Part shown: piece by piece, positions 54,104 to 64,000 of the stretch
How the letters are laid out: each line of letters begins with the position of its first letter
Position numbering within the stretch: the first letter of the stretch is position 1
Assembly: GCF_963678635.1 (NCBI RefSeq)
Contig: NC_087067.1
Coordinates: forward strand, 37,082,686 to 37,146,685
Direction: 5' to 3'
DNA: 64,000 bases
Origin: Symsagittifera roscoffensis
Taxonomy: Eukaryota > Xenacoelomorpha > Acoela > Convolutidae
Position numbers and translations under genes: made by a program
The notes under the pieces: model-generated
Seen by the model: the letters and a program-made list of their open reading frames with translations, nothing else
What the model was told of the DNA's origin: nothing
The model's database searches: none

Positions 54104-56515
54104 CTATTATATATTTTCATGGATTTACTTCCAAGTAAAAGCCATTGAAAAGCAAAAGGCGAAAATTGTCAACGGTAAGGTAAATGTAAAGATTCTTTTC
54201 AAGTTTCATAAACGTAACTTAGGCGGAAGAAAATTGAAGTTATTTCCAATTAAAGAAAAATTTAATGTAACTTCAGTGCTCTGTAACCCAATTGGGCTCG
54301 TTAACTGTCCCCTCACTGTTTCTGGTGCTTCAGGTTTAAACTCTCGTTATATGCATATTTACCATTAACTATAAGAAATAAATTCTTCCTTTCTTTCTTT
54401 CGCTGCTGGAAAACTTATTTAGAGATATCGCTAGATTTTTTGTTTTAAAGTATAGTCATATACATGATACCTGGTGATTCTGATTCTGTCGGCAATAGTG
54501 AAGAAGTTCTCCTCTCCCAGTTCACTGATTGCGAACTTGTCCCTGTATTTGTTCTCGAACTCGGCCGTAAAGTAGTTGTAGGGGTTCTTTACGGCTGAAA
54601 ATCCAAAAAACAATCAAATCATCGGTTAAGTTGGAACAGTGAGGTTTTCTAAAATAAGGACGGTAGCGTATTTGTGAGTTTCATTTTGCAGGTCTTTCCC
54701 ATTATAGCCCCCCCCCCCCCCAGAACAGTTGTTTTGGTGTTATGGGGGACTTATAATATACAGGGGGCTATGATGGGAACGAACCTATTTTTTGACTGCA
54801 CTGTGAATTTTTCCTGCTTTAACTTTGGCGTTAAAATTTTATTTGCACCCGCAACAAAGTACTACTTTCTGAACATTTTGTGTGGAAGATGACATCATAA
54901 AATTACGTTGCTTTCCTAATTATCCAAACAACACTTCAGGATCTACAATTTCGAACTTTCTTAGTTGGGATATTTAAAGTTTTTTTAATCATCCAAAGTT
55001 ATAGGACTGATAGTTTATAATACTTAACTAGCTCCTCAATTTCGTCATCGTCTTCTGGGAAAGTGGGCGGGTTGAACAAAGTCACTTTGTTCATCAGTCG
55101 CGTGGCTAAACCAGGCGACTGTTCAAGGTCATTCCACTTCAGTGGCATCTTCATCTTGTTCTGTTCCGCATACTTGAACAGCAGCTCATAAGGTGCGTGC
55201 ACTTTGTAGAATTTGGTGTCTGTGTCTCCCCCCTCCAACTCAACTTCCAGCCCTTTTCCTTAAAAGAAATTAGGAAATCATCATAATACGTTTTTTTTAA
55301 TCTAATCTTTGTAAAAACTTTTTTACCTGCTTCTTAAAATCTTTTTCATTAAGCAAGTAAGGTGTTTAATACTTTTACTTTTTTAAAACCTTGTCAAATT
55401 TCGCTGCGCCAGAACTTACGGTTGTTCTGAGAGCCGCAGCGCTTAACGTACTTCGGTTGAATCGACAATAAAACTTTGAAAATCTCCAGAAATAAACAAA
55501 AACCAGCCAATTTTTTCTAATGTTTTTTTTCTCCACGGCGAAACTGTTTAATTACATAGTAAAAATTGCTAACCTTGCAAGTTGGCCATGAACAGATCTC
55601 TGTATTGCAGCAGAAGACTCTTCTGGTCACTGTCCTCCAGGTCTTTGAACACCAAAATGTAGTCTATAGGTTTCACCTTCCCCATATGGTCCCTCCCCTT
55701 CATGTACATCGAGGACTGGGAGGAGGCTGGTGCCTGGATTTGACTCTTTTCCACTTACATTTAATCAAAATAGTAATCATAATAATTAAAATAAATTGTT
55801 TCCTAACGATATCTAGTTACAGATTAATTTAAGGCTCATCAACTAATAGCTGTGGTGCAGAAGTTGATGGTTTGGGTCCAAAATTGGGCTGAAGAATTCC
55901 ACAAAGAATTAGGTTGGTAAACTCATATTCAAACCCTTTGGGGATATTTCATACTAACTATTTGAAAAAAATTGCAAGCAAAAGTTATAATTTTTGATGC
56001 CGAAGAAATTTTTTTAAGAAACTTTTCTTTTTTCTAAAAATTATCCATTGTCTTTTTAAATATGGTTCAAAATCTTTCAAAAATTGCATTAAACTCAGGA
56101 AAGAAGAAGTTCAAGTTGGAAAAGAGCCTTTGAATTTTGAGGCCCATCGTGATCTGCAGTAGTTGCATGTGCATCACTGTTCTGACTTGAGTTGTCCATA
56201 TCAGATGCTGCTTCTACTTGAGAACTGTCTACTCTTAATGCTCCAACAGTCCCAACATTCTGTAGTTCTATGTCACTATTGTTCATGCCAACAAGTGATT
56301 ATAATAGTTATGACTATCGCTAAAGTTTAACCATGGATGGTAAACGTTGTTTTGCACGAGTAGAGCAAGTTTTGAACTCACCGGTATGTTTGTCGAACCC
56401 AAACAAACGATCAAAGTTTGCCTCGTCTGTCAATTGTTCCTGTGTTGGAAGCCGATTATGTTCATATTTATTCAAGAGATCAAACAGAGTAGGTGAACTA
56501 CCATATATTTGACGC
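51982..56515 (-). CDS. Anoctamin (TMEM16 family), gene-level, N-terminus incomplete
   Basis: Five minus-strand exons join in phase: 56515-56382, 55753-55574, 55258-55029, 54586-54471 and 54103-51982, giving over 930 residues. The N-terminal third is the cytosolic dimerisation domain; the last exon holds ten hydrophobic segments. The residues that bind calcium in ANO1 are all present: Asn and Glu in INNVQEIG (helix 6), two Glu in GEYLEMVIQFGF (helix 7), and Glu and Asp in NNVIEIRLDAFKF (helix 8). So it should be a calcium-activated chloride channel or lipid scramblase of the plasma membrane. Helix sequence alone cannot decide which. Exons 5' of 56515 are missing from this model. I assign no subfamily. 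Confidence 0.9.
54471..54586 (-). CDS. Anoctamin exon 4
   Basis: It encodes NPYNYFTAEFENKYRDKFAI and FFTIADRIRITR, the link before helix 1. The donor AG|GTATCA is clear. The start is chosen at 54586 (GTAAAG|AAC) because it keeps phase with exon 3; the stronger-looking acceptor TTTTCAG at 54595 would break the frame unless exon 3 ends differently. Confidence 0.75.
54604..55028 (-). other. Anoctamin intron with a C-run
   Basis: It contains a 12-base C homopolymer (54710-54721) and no other feature. Confidence 0.5.
55029..55258 (-). CDS. Anoctamin exon 3
   Basis: It begins GA after TTTTAAG and reads KGLEVELEGGDTDTKFYKVH, then APYELLFKYAEQNKMKMPLK, the signature of the anoctamin dimerisation domain. 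It ends at EIEEL before GTTAAG. Phase 1 in, phase 0 out. Confidence 0.85.
55574..55753 (-). CDS. Anoctamin exon 2
   Basis: It reads VEKSQIQAP to KVKPIDYILVFKDLEDSD and ends NLQG, with donor CAAG|GTTAGC. The DYILVF strand opens the family's dimerisation domain. The reading is unbroken across the join with exon 3. Confidence 0.85.
56183..56286 (-). CDS. Possible alternative first exon of anoctamin
   Basis: An ATG at 56286 opens a Ser/Asp/Asn-rich frame (MNNSDIELQNVG..) in the intron between exons 1 and 2. A weak donor ACA|GTGATG at about 56183 has the right phase to join exon 2. Disordered acidic N-termini are common in anoctamins. Without RNA data this is only a candidate. Confidence 0.25.
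56382..56515 (-). CDS. Anoctamin exon 1 of this model
   Basis: It reads RQIYGSSPTLFDLLNKYEHN, then LPTQEQLTDEANFDRLFGF, with a consensus donor CCG|GTGAGT and acceptor ACACCAG. Phase 1 out matches exon 2 exactly. It has no ATG at the front, so at least one more 5' exon exists. The sequence is not one I recognise from other anoctamins; it belongs here by position, strand and phase. Confidence 0.65.
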
Positions 56516-57427
56516 CTGGTGTATCAAAGTAGAAACTTAATGTCTGAATATAGTGTATTTCTTTTAATAAATGCAAAAAAGAATTAAGTAAAAATTTTCC
56601 CTAGACTCGAAGTGATTTTGTTGATTTTTACAAGAGCTGACTTTATGCCTCAATACTGGCTGAAAAAAACCAAAATTGCAAAAACAACTCAAATCTTCCA
56701 TCCACTTTTGCAGGATGAAACAATGGAACTCAATGAACTCAGTGAGAACCAGGTCTCAAAGGATTAAGCTAGCACCAGGGCTTAACAGAACTAGGAGAAC
56801 TCGGCTGCTTTTAGAGCAGAATAATTCAAAGTGCAGCATTTAGAGCCCCGCATTGGCAAAAATAAGATTGCAATCGATTTTTAATTGATTATAGGTAATT
56901 CCTGTAAACTCTAAATTGAAACAAAATAGGAATTTTATACAGGTTAAATCAAAGTTTTTGTGTAAAAACAAATTATATAATTTAAAAAGTGTGATTTTTT
57001 CTGTACAAAATATATATATATATTGGTATAAAATTCATCAAAATCTGTACAAAGTCGGTTATAATGTCTAAAACAAATGAATATATTGTCTAAAAAATGT
57101 GAATTTTTTCCTCAAAAAACATGCTATTTGAAAACACAAAAAACTCTAAGGCTTAAAAGTTTGATTTAAGGATCGTTTTTGTTCATAAAAGGTGCCAAAA
57201 ATTTGTGCTCAGGAAAAATTTCCCACTGTGCTATAATCAGCTAGAGTCATTTATCAAGAAATATTTCCCGCAAATCACAGGTTTCATGAGGTTTTTATGA
57301 AAAGTTTCAACGTAAGAGCTTTGGTATCAAGTAAAAGTACGTTTATGCAATATTTCTTTAAATGGCATTTCTAAGATCTATATTTTTAGCGTAATTGTTT
57401 AAAATCAATCGACAAAAACAAGAACAA
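56516..57427 (-). other. 5' intronic/flanking stretch of anoctamin
   Basis: AT-rich DNA with a (TA)n run at 57009-57022. The missing 5' exon should lie here or beyond the two MITEs; I could not identify it. Confidence 0.35.
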
Positions 57428-57968
57428 GACTGCTCGTACCAGGGCGAAGCCCTGAATGTTCCGACTACCTTTTAAGGTTTATGGAGCAGCAGTAATAACA
57501 TAAAAAATTAAATGAAATAAAAATGAAAAGAAATTTTTTTTCTTAAATTTGAAATCAATTTTTTATGAAAATCATCCCCCCATACGCAATATAAAGTACA
57601 AAAAAATAGATTTCGTTCCTTGTAACAAATCAATTATGGCAAATAAGCTTCGTTCAACCAATTTGGAGCGACTTATAAGACGGATTAAATCTCCGCTCAC
57701 GCGTTAAAATGCGAATTATATCGCGCGTTAATTGTCCCAAATGGCTCAAAATGGCCAAAATGGCAATCTTTAAACCCTCATAACTTTACGAAAAAAAATC
57801 ACAGGTGAAATATCTTTTCAAATTTAAGCTCAGGACAACAATGGCTTTCGAATGATATAATAACATTCCGTCAAAAATGGCTAGTTAAAAAGTCGAAATT
57901 TGTCTGAAGAAAAAAAAACCCACGCCGAGCACAAATATTCCGTTACTTTCGTATCGAAAGTCGGAACA
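57428..57968 (+). repeat. MITE of the GTTCCGACT family, near-complete
   Basis: It runs from GACTGCTCGTACCAGGGCGAAGCCCTGAATGTTCCGACT to TTACTTTCGTATCGAAAGTCGGAAC. It retains all internal landmarks (AAGCTTCGTTCAACCAATTTGG, GCGCGTTAATTGTCCCAAATGG, ATCACAGGTGAAATATC, GGCTAGTTAAAAAGTCGAAATTTG). It is the best reference copy in the window. Confidence 0.85.
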
Positions 57969-58144
57969 AAAATCTAATTAAAACAATCAGTTTTTGCTGC
58001 AAAGTGTTCATATATTACTGATTTCAATAGTTTTAGTATGTCAAAAATCAGCAATAAAAACAATAGAAAAACAAATTTTTATTATTTTCAACTTACTGGC
58101 ATCAACTCACGATGTTTCTTTGTTCTATCTCAAATATAAAATTA

Positions 58145-58660
58145 GACTGCTTGTATCATGGCGAAACCTTGAATGTTCGGACTGCCTTTTAAGGTCTATC
58201 GAGCAGTAAAAACATTAAAAAATTAAATGCAAGAAAATAAAATCATTTTTTTTATTTTAAGATTTTTTGTGAAAGTCATCCAACCACACGCCATATAAAG
58301 TACAAAGGATAAATTTAGCTCCTTGTAACAAATCAATTATGGCAAAAAAGTTTCTTCCAACCAAATTGGAACGATTTCTAGGAGGGATTAAATCTCCGCG
58401 TACGCGTTAATGGCGCGAAATATATCGAGCGTTAAAGGTCCCAAATTACTCAAAATGTCATTCTTTAAACCCCCCATAGTGTTACGAAAAATGATCACAG
58501 GTTAAATAATTTTTCAAATTGAAGCTCAGGACGACAATACCTTTTGAATGATATTACAAAATTCCGTCAAAAATGGCCACTTAAAAAGCCGAATTTTGTC
58601 TGAAGAAAACACCCACCCCGAGCTCAAATATTCCGTTACTTTCGGTACGAAATTCGGAAC
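58145..58660 (+). repeat. MITE of the GTTCCGACT family, second copy nearby
   Basis: Same orientation as the copy 180 bases upstream, more diverged at the 5' end (GACTGCTTGTATCATGGCGAAACC). It ends AAATTCGGAAC. Internal landmarks are kept. Confidence 0.8.
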
Positions 58661-58869
58661 AAAAACTTGTACAATCTATACATATTCTGTGGACAATAAA
58701 TGTGTAATCTGTGTACGATTGGTATATATTATTTAGTTGTATATAAAAGTCAACCGATTACAATTGATTTCCTAGTTAATAAGTTCATTATTTGGTGTTG
58801 AAAGAGTTTATATATCACAAAATTAGACAATATTGTATCAAGGAAGGACTTGATAGTGGCAGCCATTTC

Positions 58870-59022
58870 TCACTGCAGTACACAAGAGTCTCCGTGTTCA
58901 CTTCCGGCGTTATTTTTCATTTTCAGGCATAAGCCGTAAGGCCGGATGTATTCAGGATCGTTAACAATCATATATTCTGGTTTACCATCCGGAATCCTTG
59001 TTTTTTCAGGCCTAACTCTCAC
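58870..59022 (-). CDS. ART-like gene exon 3
   Basis: It encodes VRVRPEKTRIPDGKPEYMIV, then NDPEYIRPYGLCLK and a short tail to TGA at 58872-58870. The acceptor is TTGTTTCAG. Phase 0 in. Confidence 0.8.
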   Translation of the reverse strand: MRVRPEKTRIPDGKPEYMIVNDPEYIRPYGLCLKMKNNAGSEHGDSCVLQ

Positions 59023-61938
59023 CTGAAACAAAATTAGGACGACTGGAGTCAAATTAAAGGGATTGATCTTTTATTGACGTTTTCTACTATAAAACACGCG
59101 CACCTAGTTTTCCTTCAAAGCATCTATCAGCCCCGCAGAATCAGTTAATAATCATAAGCCAATTAGTTAACAATTTTATCAAATGTATTTGAATCTCACA
59201 TAAAATCACATAAAGCTACTAGACATTCTACATGCAAATTACGGTTTGTTTGACTCCATTACAAGTATCATCTGTTAAAAAAAATGAATGTCGAATTTAG
59301 ATATTGAAAACCAGATAGACAGGCAGAAAAGCCGACAATAGATTAACCACACCAATGTATGGATGGACAAGGGCAGTCTGAACATTCAGGGCTTTGCACT
59401 GATACAAATAGTCTTGCTTTCTTATATTGGAGCATGATATCCTGGATCTAATGATGAGAACGCTCCGTTTTGGTCTAAATACTTCAAGAAACGTCATGAC
59501 GGTGAATTCTGACTAATTGATAAAAAGAAATACTTCGGTGTAATAAATATAAACTTACTTGGAAAATGCATGCATGGTTATCGATTACGCAATTTTTGTA
59601 CGCATCGTCAATTTTGGCAGCAAAATAGGCGCCCTTGCCGCAAGGCTGACCTTTCTTGTCACTTAGCGAGTTCACATCCTTGTCAGTTTCGTACGCTTGG
59701 CCACCTTGACGCACCCAAAACCCACCTTGACGCACCCAAAACGGCCGCGTGTGGGCAATATCTGATGTGCTTTTTTTTGTACTTCCATGGAAGCCCACAG
59801 CCCATTCATGTGGATTTCCGTCCATCTTGAGCCAATCATCGTTTCCATTGTCATACCTTCTTCGCACACGAAGTCCAATTCTGGTCCAATTAGAATTGGG
59901 TTGATAATACGGCATTCCTCCGCGCATTTGCTTATCTCCGTTTCCGCTTGGAAATTTGAAGTCACCAGCCGAATCGAAATCAATTTCTCTCAAACCCAGG
60001 ACGTGAATCAAACCCTTCTCTTTGTGCAACACCGAATCTACAGGAGGAAAACAAACAAAACAGTGCACCATGTAACATCAGATACTGAGCATCGCGACGA
60101 CTAAGTTCTGTTATAAAGCCAAGTCATTACTCTGCCACCGCGTCTTTTAAAATCCATTGCAATCTACTTTAAAGTTCGAGCCCTTTGTCAAAGGAATCCA
60201 CTATAAAATGAAACCCCTGCATTACGAGGCCAAACTGTGCAATGGATAGGCGCACACTTTTGTGTCTGTATGTTTCTGGATTCCAGAGACAAGACTTTTA
60301 AAATGTTTCAAAATGCAAGTAGATTCCACTTACAAAATTTTAGTGGATTTTGCGTACAAATAGCTGTAAACTAAGTTTTGTCGGCACATTGATTCCGCAC
60401 CGAGCGAATATAGTAGTTGTTCCGGAGTCGGCAAATGTAAGCGGATTCTGCAGGTGTAAGTGGATTCCGCGATTTTTTGCGGATTGCGCTTACAAATTGC
60501 GGGATCCGCGTACAATTTTCGGATTCTGCTTGCAGTTTGCGGATTCCACTTACAGTTGCGGATTCCGCAACAGCTTAAGTTTACTAAACAAATGTATGTT
60601 TTTATTTGTTCATGGCTTCACAAACTGATTCCGCATTCCACACATTTTGTCGCGGATTCCGCAAAGTTGCTGTTTTTGAGCAATTTTGAGCAAACAGTGT
60701 TCAGCTATTTTTCCGTGGAATCCAAAACAGCAGATAAGGTTTAAAAAAAATCGCGGATTCCGCAAAAAATTTGGTTTTTGCCTGTTGCGAAATCCACTTG
60801 ATTTCACAAAATGCACAGTTTTGCCTCTTAATGTAAAAATTACCGATATATATTTTTTTGTTAGTGGAATCCGATAATGAATTGCCCAGCTTTCGTTCCT
60901 CATTTTCATAATAATTTTTATTGGATTTTGTCACAAATTTGATTTCAAAGAGTTTTCGAGTTTGCAGGAAATGGTGCACAATTTAATAATTGCAGCGACA
61001 ATGTTCAAGACATTGTCATGAGGTACAAAGGCACAAGATATAGTGTCCCTGACGCTTCAGCCAATGATTATAGGGCCTATTTTTCTTAATCTCATACGTG
61101 ACATGAATGTACGATTGTTACATTTAGCGTCGCTTTTAGTGTGTGATGTGACTAGAAAACATTACAATTGCGTAAAAAATTAGTCACTTTGACATTAAAG
61201 ACAACATGGTTGCTCGTATATCAGGGCAAAGCCCTGAATGTTCCGACTGTCCCTTAATTCGTATCAAATAGTTTTGGGAAACAAAAATATTCAAAAAACC
61301 TACATTTCGGACAATATCAAAGTTCAATTTGGAACGATTTTGTTGAGCAGAATATTTCGCCATGCATAAATAACTCGCGTTAAGCTCTCAGCATTATGAA
61401 TAATTTCTTCAAAGCACGCATGATTTACTCCAAAATATGGCCAATTTGGGAAAATTCAAACACCCAGAACTTTACAAAAAATAATCAGAGTTAAAATATC
61501 TTTTCAAATTTGAACTCAGTAAGTTAATATATTCAATGGGGTATAAAAGTTTTTTTTGCTGAAAACTGTTATTTCGATCGGCAAAAATTGTCTGAATATA
61601 AAAACCACACCGTGCATAAATATTCCGTTTTCTTCGAAAGTCGGAACAAGAATTGTTTTAGAAACTCAAAGAAAAGCAAACACAATCAAAACTAAACATT
61701 TGCAGGAATTGGTGCACAATGTACGAATTGCAGCGACAATTAAAATTCAAAATACTAAAGAAACTTAACCTGAATTTCGCCTCGACTCAATCGGCGCCTT
61801 ATTTAACTGAATTTAAACTTCCTAGATTTCCACGAACATTATAACCAAATTTTCGAATTTCCTACCGTCCCAATTTTGCTCGAAAGCCGCAAGACAGTCA
61901 TCAATAGTAAAATTTACGTTCGAATTATCGTCCACCAT
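58870..61938 (-). CDS. ADP-ribosyltransferase-like (PARP-fold) protein, three exons
   Basis: Exons 61938-61866, 60037-59559 and 59022-58870 join in phase to a protein of about 234 residues. It has FPSGNGDKQMRGGMPYYQP, a YDNGNDDWLKM stretch, EWAVGFHGST (His of an H-Y-E type ART site), GKGAYFA (Tyr/nucleotide-loop position) and near the C-terminus a Glu-containing EYMIVNDPEYIRPYGLCLK. I know this motif series (WPVxYHGT, GxGIY, DIRPYGxC) from uncharacterised proteins of fungi, cnidarians and lancelets with a PARP-like fold. The transferase activity is inference from the fold. The start is the ATG at 61938 (G at +4); an upstream exon is possible because the exon's acceptor lies 14 bases earlier. 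Confidence 0.7.
59375..59425 (-). repeat. Fragment of the GTTCCGACT MITE family
   Basis: AGTCTGAACATTCAGGGCTTTGCACTGATACAAATAGTCTTG is the family's 5' end, inverted. Only this end remains. It lies in the ART-like gene's intron 2. Confidence 0.6.
59559..60037 (-). CDS. ART-like gene exon 2 (main domain)
   Basis: It opens with AT after CTCCTGTAG and closes at IFQ before GTAAGT. The seven residues FWVRQGG occur twice in a row (59738-59697), encoded by a direct 21-base duplication, just after the FHGST site. Relatives have a single copy as far as I recall. Confidence 0.8.
60040..61019 (+). repeat. Intron 1 of the ART-like gene with a GGATTCCGC-rich cluster
   Basis: Between 60290 and 60880 the word GGATTCCGC and close variants (GGATTCCAC, GGATTCTGC, GGAATCC) occur more than a dozen times at irregular 15-60 base spacing, in both orientations. 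The same words appear near 32.4-32.7 kb and 33.3 kb. No coding content; frames over it are by-products. Confidence 0.55.
61020..61125 (+). repeat. Dispersed repeat shared with 3035-3145
   Basis: Same orientation as the copy at 3 kb, including ATAGTGTCCCTGAC and TATAGGGCCTATTTTTCTTAA. It ends at GTTACATT. Confidence 0.6.
61207..61648 (+). repeat. Diverged MITE of the GTTCCGACT family
   Basis: It runs from TTGCTCGTATATCAGGGCAAAGCCCTGAATGTTCCGACTG to TTCTTCGAAAGTCGGAAC, with about 440 bases between ends and a heavily diverged interior. It is the third copy in or near the ART-like gene. Confidence 0.7.
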
Positions 61939-61952
61939 GATGAACGCTCCAC
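61866..61952 (-). CDS. ART-like gene exon 1 (coding from 61938)
   Basis: It reads MVDDNSNVNFTIDDCLAAFE, then QNWD across the splice to exon 2. The donor is GACG|GTAGGA and the acceptor TGTTTCAG at 61954-61953. Its phase and position support the join; the first codons before ATG (GAFI) may be UTR or belong to an earlier exon. Confidence 0.65.
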
Positions 61953-61954
61953 CT

Positions 61955-62539
61955 GAAACACTTCAAGAATCAGCTGTGGTTATTCACTCTATCAAATCTT
62001 ACAAGATTCAACTGAATTCCACATGTGGATCTAGGACAACAAACCGACAGGACTTCACGCCGAATGGACTTCTGGTCGAAGTTTAACTTTAAAAAGGACC
62101 TCAAGTCACTCATCGGTAAAACGTTGTTCTTTAAAATTTTAGGCAAGTGTAGTCCATAATAAGCGTTATTCATGGCAATAAATCACTCAGGGTTGGCATC
62201 CGTTAATAATATCGGCCGGTTTTGAAAAGAATTAAAATATAAACAAGAAAATTGCCTTCAACTGTGTTTTAATTTTCAACTTTCCTAAACATGGAGGCTT
62301 AAATTTTTTGAAAACGCCTATAAGTACTGAGGAAAGATCATGAAATTGATAAATTCTTCAAAAAATTTTCAAATTACTCATATTTCATGACCTAATATGA
62401 AAAAGTTTGGCTTCAAAGCCCTAATTTTATGATTCGGCTCGAAGTCTTGTCAGCCTAATGTTCATTACTCGTTTTATATAGCAAGCTACTGACTTATTTA
62501 CTTAAAAGCTGCTAGTACTTTTTAACATTTCTTTCATGT
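61955..62539 (-). other. 5' flank of the ART-like gene
   Basis: It holds a 67-codon minus-strand frame from ATG 62173 (MNNAYYGLHL..MSDLRSFLKL). A weak donor at 62111 would join the exon in phase. I could not decide whether this is an exon or chance. Confidence 0.3.
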
Positions 62540-63006
62540 GGCGTCCCTCATGCTTGAGGGACCCAATGCTTGAAACTAATTTTAGCTTCATTTCAGCCGG
62601 TGGCGTCCCTCATCCTTGAGTGACCGAATGCTTGAAATTACTTTTAGCTCACTTATATCCAATCAGAATTGAGTATTAAAAATCTCAAAGTAAATCGCAA
62701 AAATCTCAAAGTACGAAAATAAATCCAGGCCATTAGTGTTAATACTGACCGATTAGATAATCAGCAGATGAGTTTTCAAGACTAAAAATGTCGTATGAAC
62801 TTTAACTCATAAATTTTGATGTTTATTGAATAGTATTGCGGTTGTAACCGCAATTTGAAAGATTTTCGATTATTTTCCAGTGATTTAAACATTTTCTGTT
62901 AATATTGACTTCGACTTTGTGAGAAAGGCCTTTAGCCAATAGGAATGCTTAGCGATTTTAATGGTTGAAAGTTTTCAAGCATTCGGTCCCTGAAGCATGA
63001 GAACCC
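62540..63006. repeat. MITE with ~37-bp inverted ends and duplicated left end
   Basis: The left end GCGTCCCTCATGCTTGAGGGACCCAATGCTTGAAA (itself holding the perfect hairpin GTCCCTCA-TGCT-TGAGGGAC) is repeated in tandem at 62602. It appears inverted at 62971-63006 (TTTTCAAGCATTCGGTCCCTGAAGCATGAGAACC). The interior has the palindrome TTGCGGTTGTAACCGCAA (62835-62852). No ORF. Confidence 0.75.
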
Positions 63007-64000
63007 TTCCCCTTCTTTAAATTTATTTTTAACGACCTGGTAAACTGTTACTGTAAGCTCTTTGCAAGAAAAAATGAAACGCTTGTTGTATCTTGCAATA
63101 ACAATATTAAAACTTTTCAGTTCAATTAAAGCCCTTTCAGTCTGTGGTTTGCCGAAACGTCGAATCATACAATTTATGCAAGTGAGATAATCGCCTTTTC
63201 ATATAATTGTATACAATTACATTCGTGCAAAAGTCTACAGGAATAAAATTGAATAAAAATCTACACGAATAAAATTGTAAAGAAACTTAAAACCTAGCTT
63301 GTTTCTTGCGGTTGAAATCTTAGAAAAGTTCTTTTCCCTCATACCTCCTCCTCGCAAAGTATGTAAAATCCCAGGTCGAGGTCGGCCAAAACTTTTCACA
63401 TGTTTTTTAAAATCGTTTTTGTCTAATATTTCCACATAACTCAAGAATACAAAAAAAATGAAATATCGGATCAATAAAATAAAACAGAAAAAATAAAATA
63501 GACCAAATTCAGATTTTCGACTCCATATACATCAGTTTCCCATAGATAAAATTCTTTTCATAAGCATGTTTTGCAAAAAACTATAACTCTAACATTTTTC
63601 TAAATTTGGTTATATGCTTTTGCATTCCGGTCAGAAAACACAATATCCCATGATTTTCGCGAATAAAGAACCCTATGGCTAGGTGAAAATAGCTTCTCTA
63701 ATGCATAGCTGATTACTATCAATTTTCATTGATTTTGTAAATACTTATCAAAGAGTTACAATACCCTTCTTTGTATTGTCCTTACAATTGTTACAATTGT
63801 TCAAAATTGTCCCTTTTCATTTTATGGACAACAATTTTAGCGTGATATGAAAATTTTCAAAATTCTTTGATTTTTACTTGTTTTGTTTGACTTTTAATTT
63901 CAAAATTACTTTTAGTTTTGTATAATCTTCATTTATTTGGAATTGCGAATAAACAAAAAATATATAATGAAAAAATAAAGATAGAAAAAGGACCCCTGAG
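63007..64000 (+). other. Non-coding AT-rich end of the window
   Basis: It contains short tandem words (TACAATTGTTACAATTGTTCAAAATTGTCC near 63785) and weak minus-strand frames without motifs. Nothing I can name. Confidence 0.4.

Noticed and set aside
54587-54594. Alternative start of anoctamin exon 4 at the TTTTCAG acceptor
   Set aside because: It would put the exon out of phase with exon 3; kept only as an alternative because the acceptor itself looks stronger.
61970-62173. 67-codon frame as first exon of the ART-like gene
   Set aside because: The only in-phase donor (near 62111) is weak and the strong donor CTT|GTAAGA is in the wrong phase, so I did not call it.

Overview
The window is nuclear DNA of an animal, most likely an aquatic invertebrate. 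It is AT-rich and has spliced genes with GT-AG introns: an anoctamin with all its calcium-site residues, a Rho-type GTPase with a prenylation box, and an ADP-ribosyltransferase-like gene. It also carries invertebrate transposon types (Penelope-like, BEL/Pao, Ty3/gypsy, tRNA SINE, many foldback/MITE repeats). I cannot place the phylum. About four fifths of the window is repeats or unassignable sequence.

Layout. Bases 1-1836 hold an unrecognised coding region in one frame with a single stop, followed by a polypurine run that hints at an LTR element. Bases 3590-6690 are a decayed Penelope-like element framed by inverted repeats; its reverse transcriptase carries an inserted PHD-finger-like segment and it ends in a GIY-YIG endonuclease. 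A second, older Penelope fragment lies near 8.3-8.7 kb. A three-exon Rho-family GTPase runs on the minus strand from 36861 to 15833. Its second intron is 17.7 kb and is packed with MITE arrays, foldbacks and two near-identical BEL/Pao copies plus a BEL tail fragment.

Bases 38-51 kb hold a nest: an older 5'-truncated Ty3/gypsy copy (minus strand) split by a younger 7.6-kb Ty3/gypsy element (40429-48034) with 338-bp LTRs, a near-perfect 5-bp target duplication and a recognisable gag-PR-RT-RH-IN order. A tRNA-derived SINE lies at 51.1 kb.

From 52 to 62 kb two minus-strand host genes follow each other: an anoctamin (five exons recognised, N-terminal exon(s) unresolved) and a compact three-exon ADP-ribosyltransferase-like gene with a 7-residue tandem duplication. 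MITE copies of the same family as in the GTPase intron lie between and around them. The last 2 kb contain a MITE with 37-bp inverted ends and no gene I can support.

The three host genes were assembled by hand from splice sites, codon phase and family similarity. Every phase at the joins given is consistent. No database search or RNA data was used, and names rest on motif recognition.
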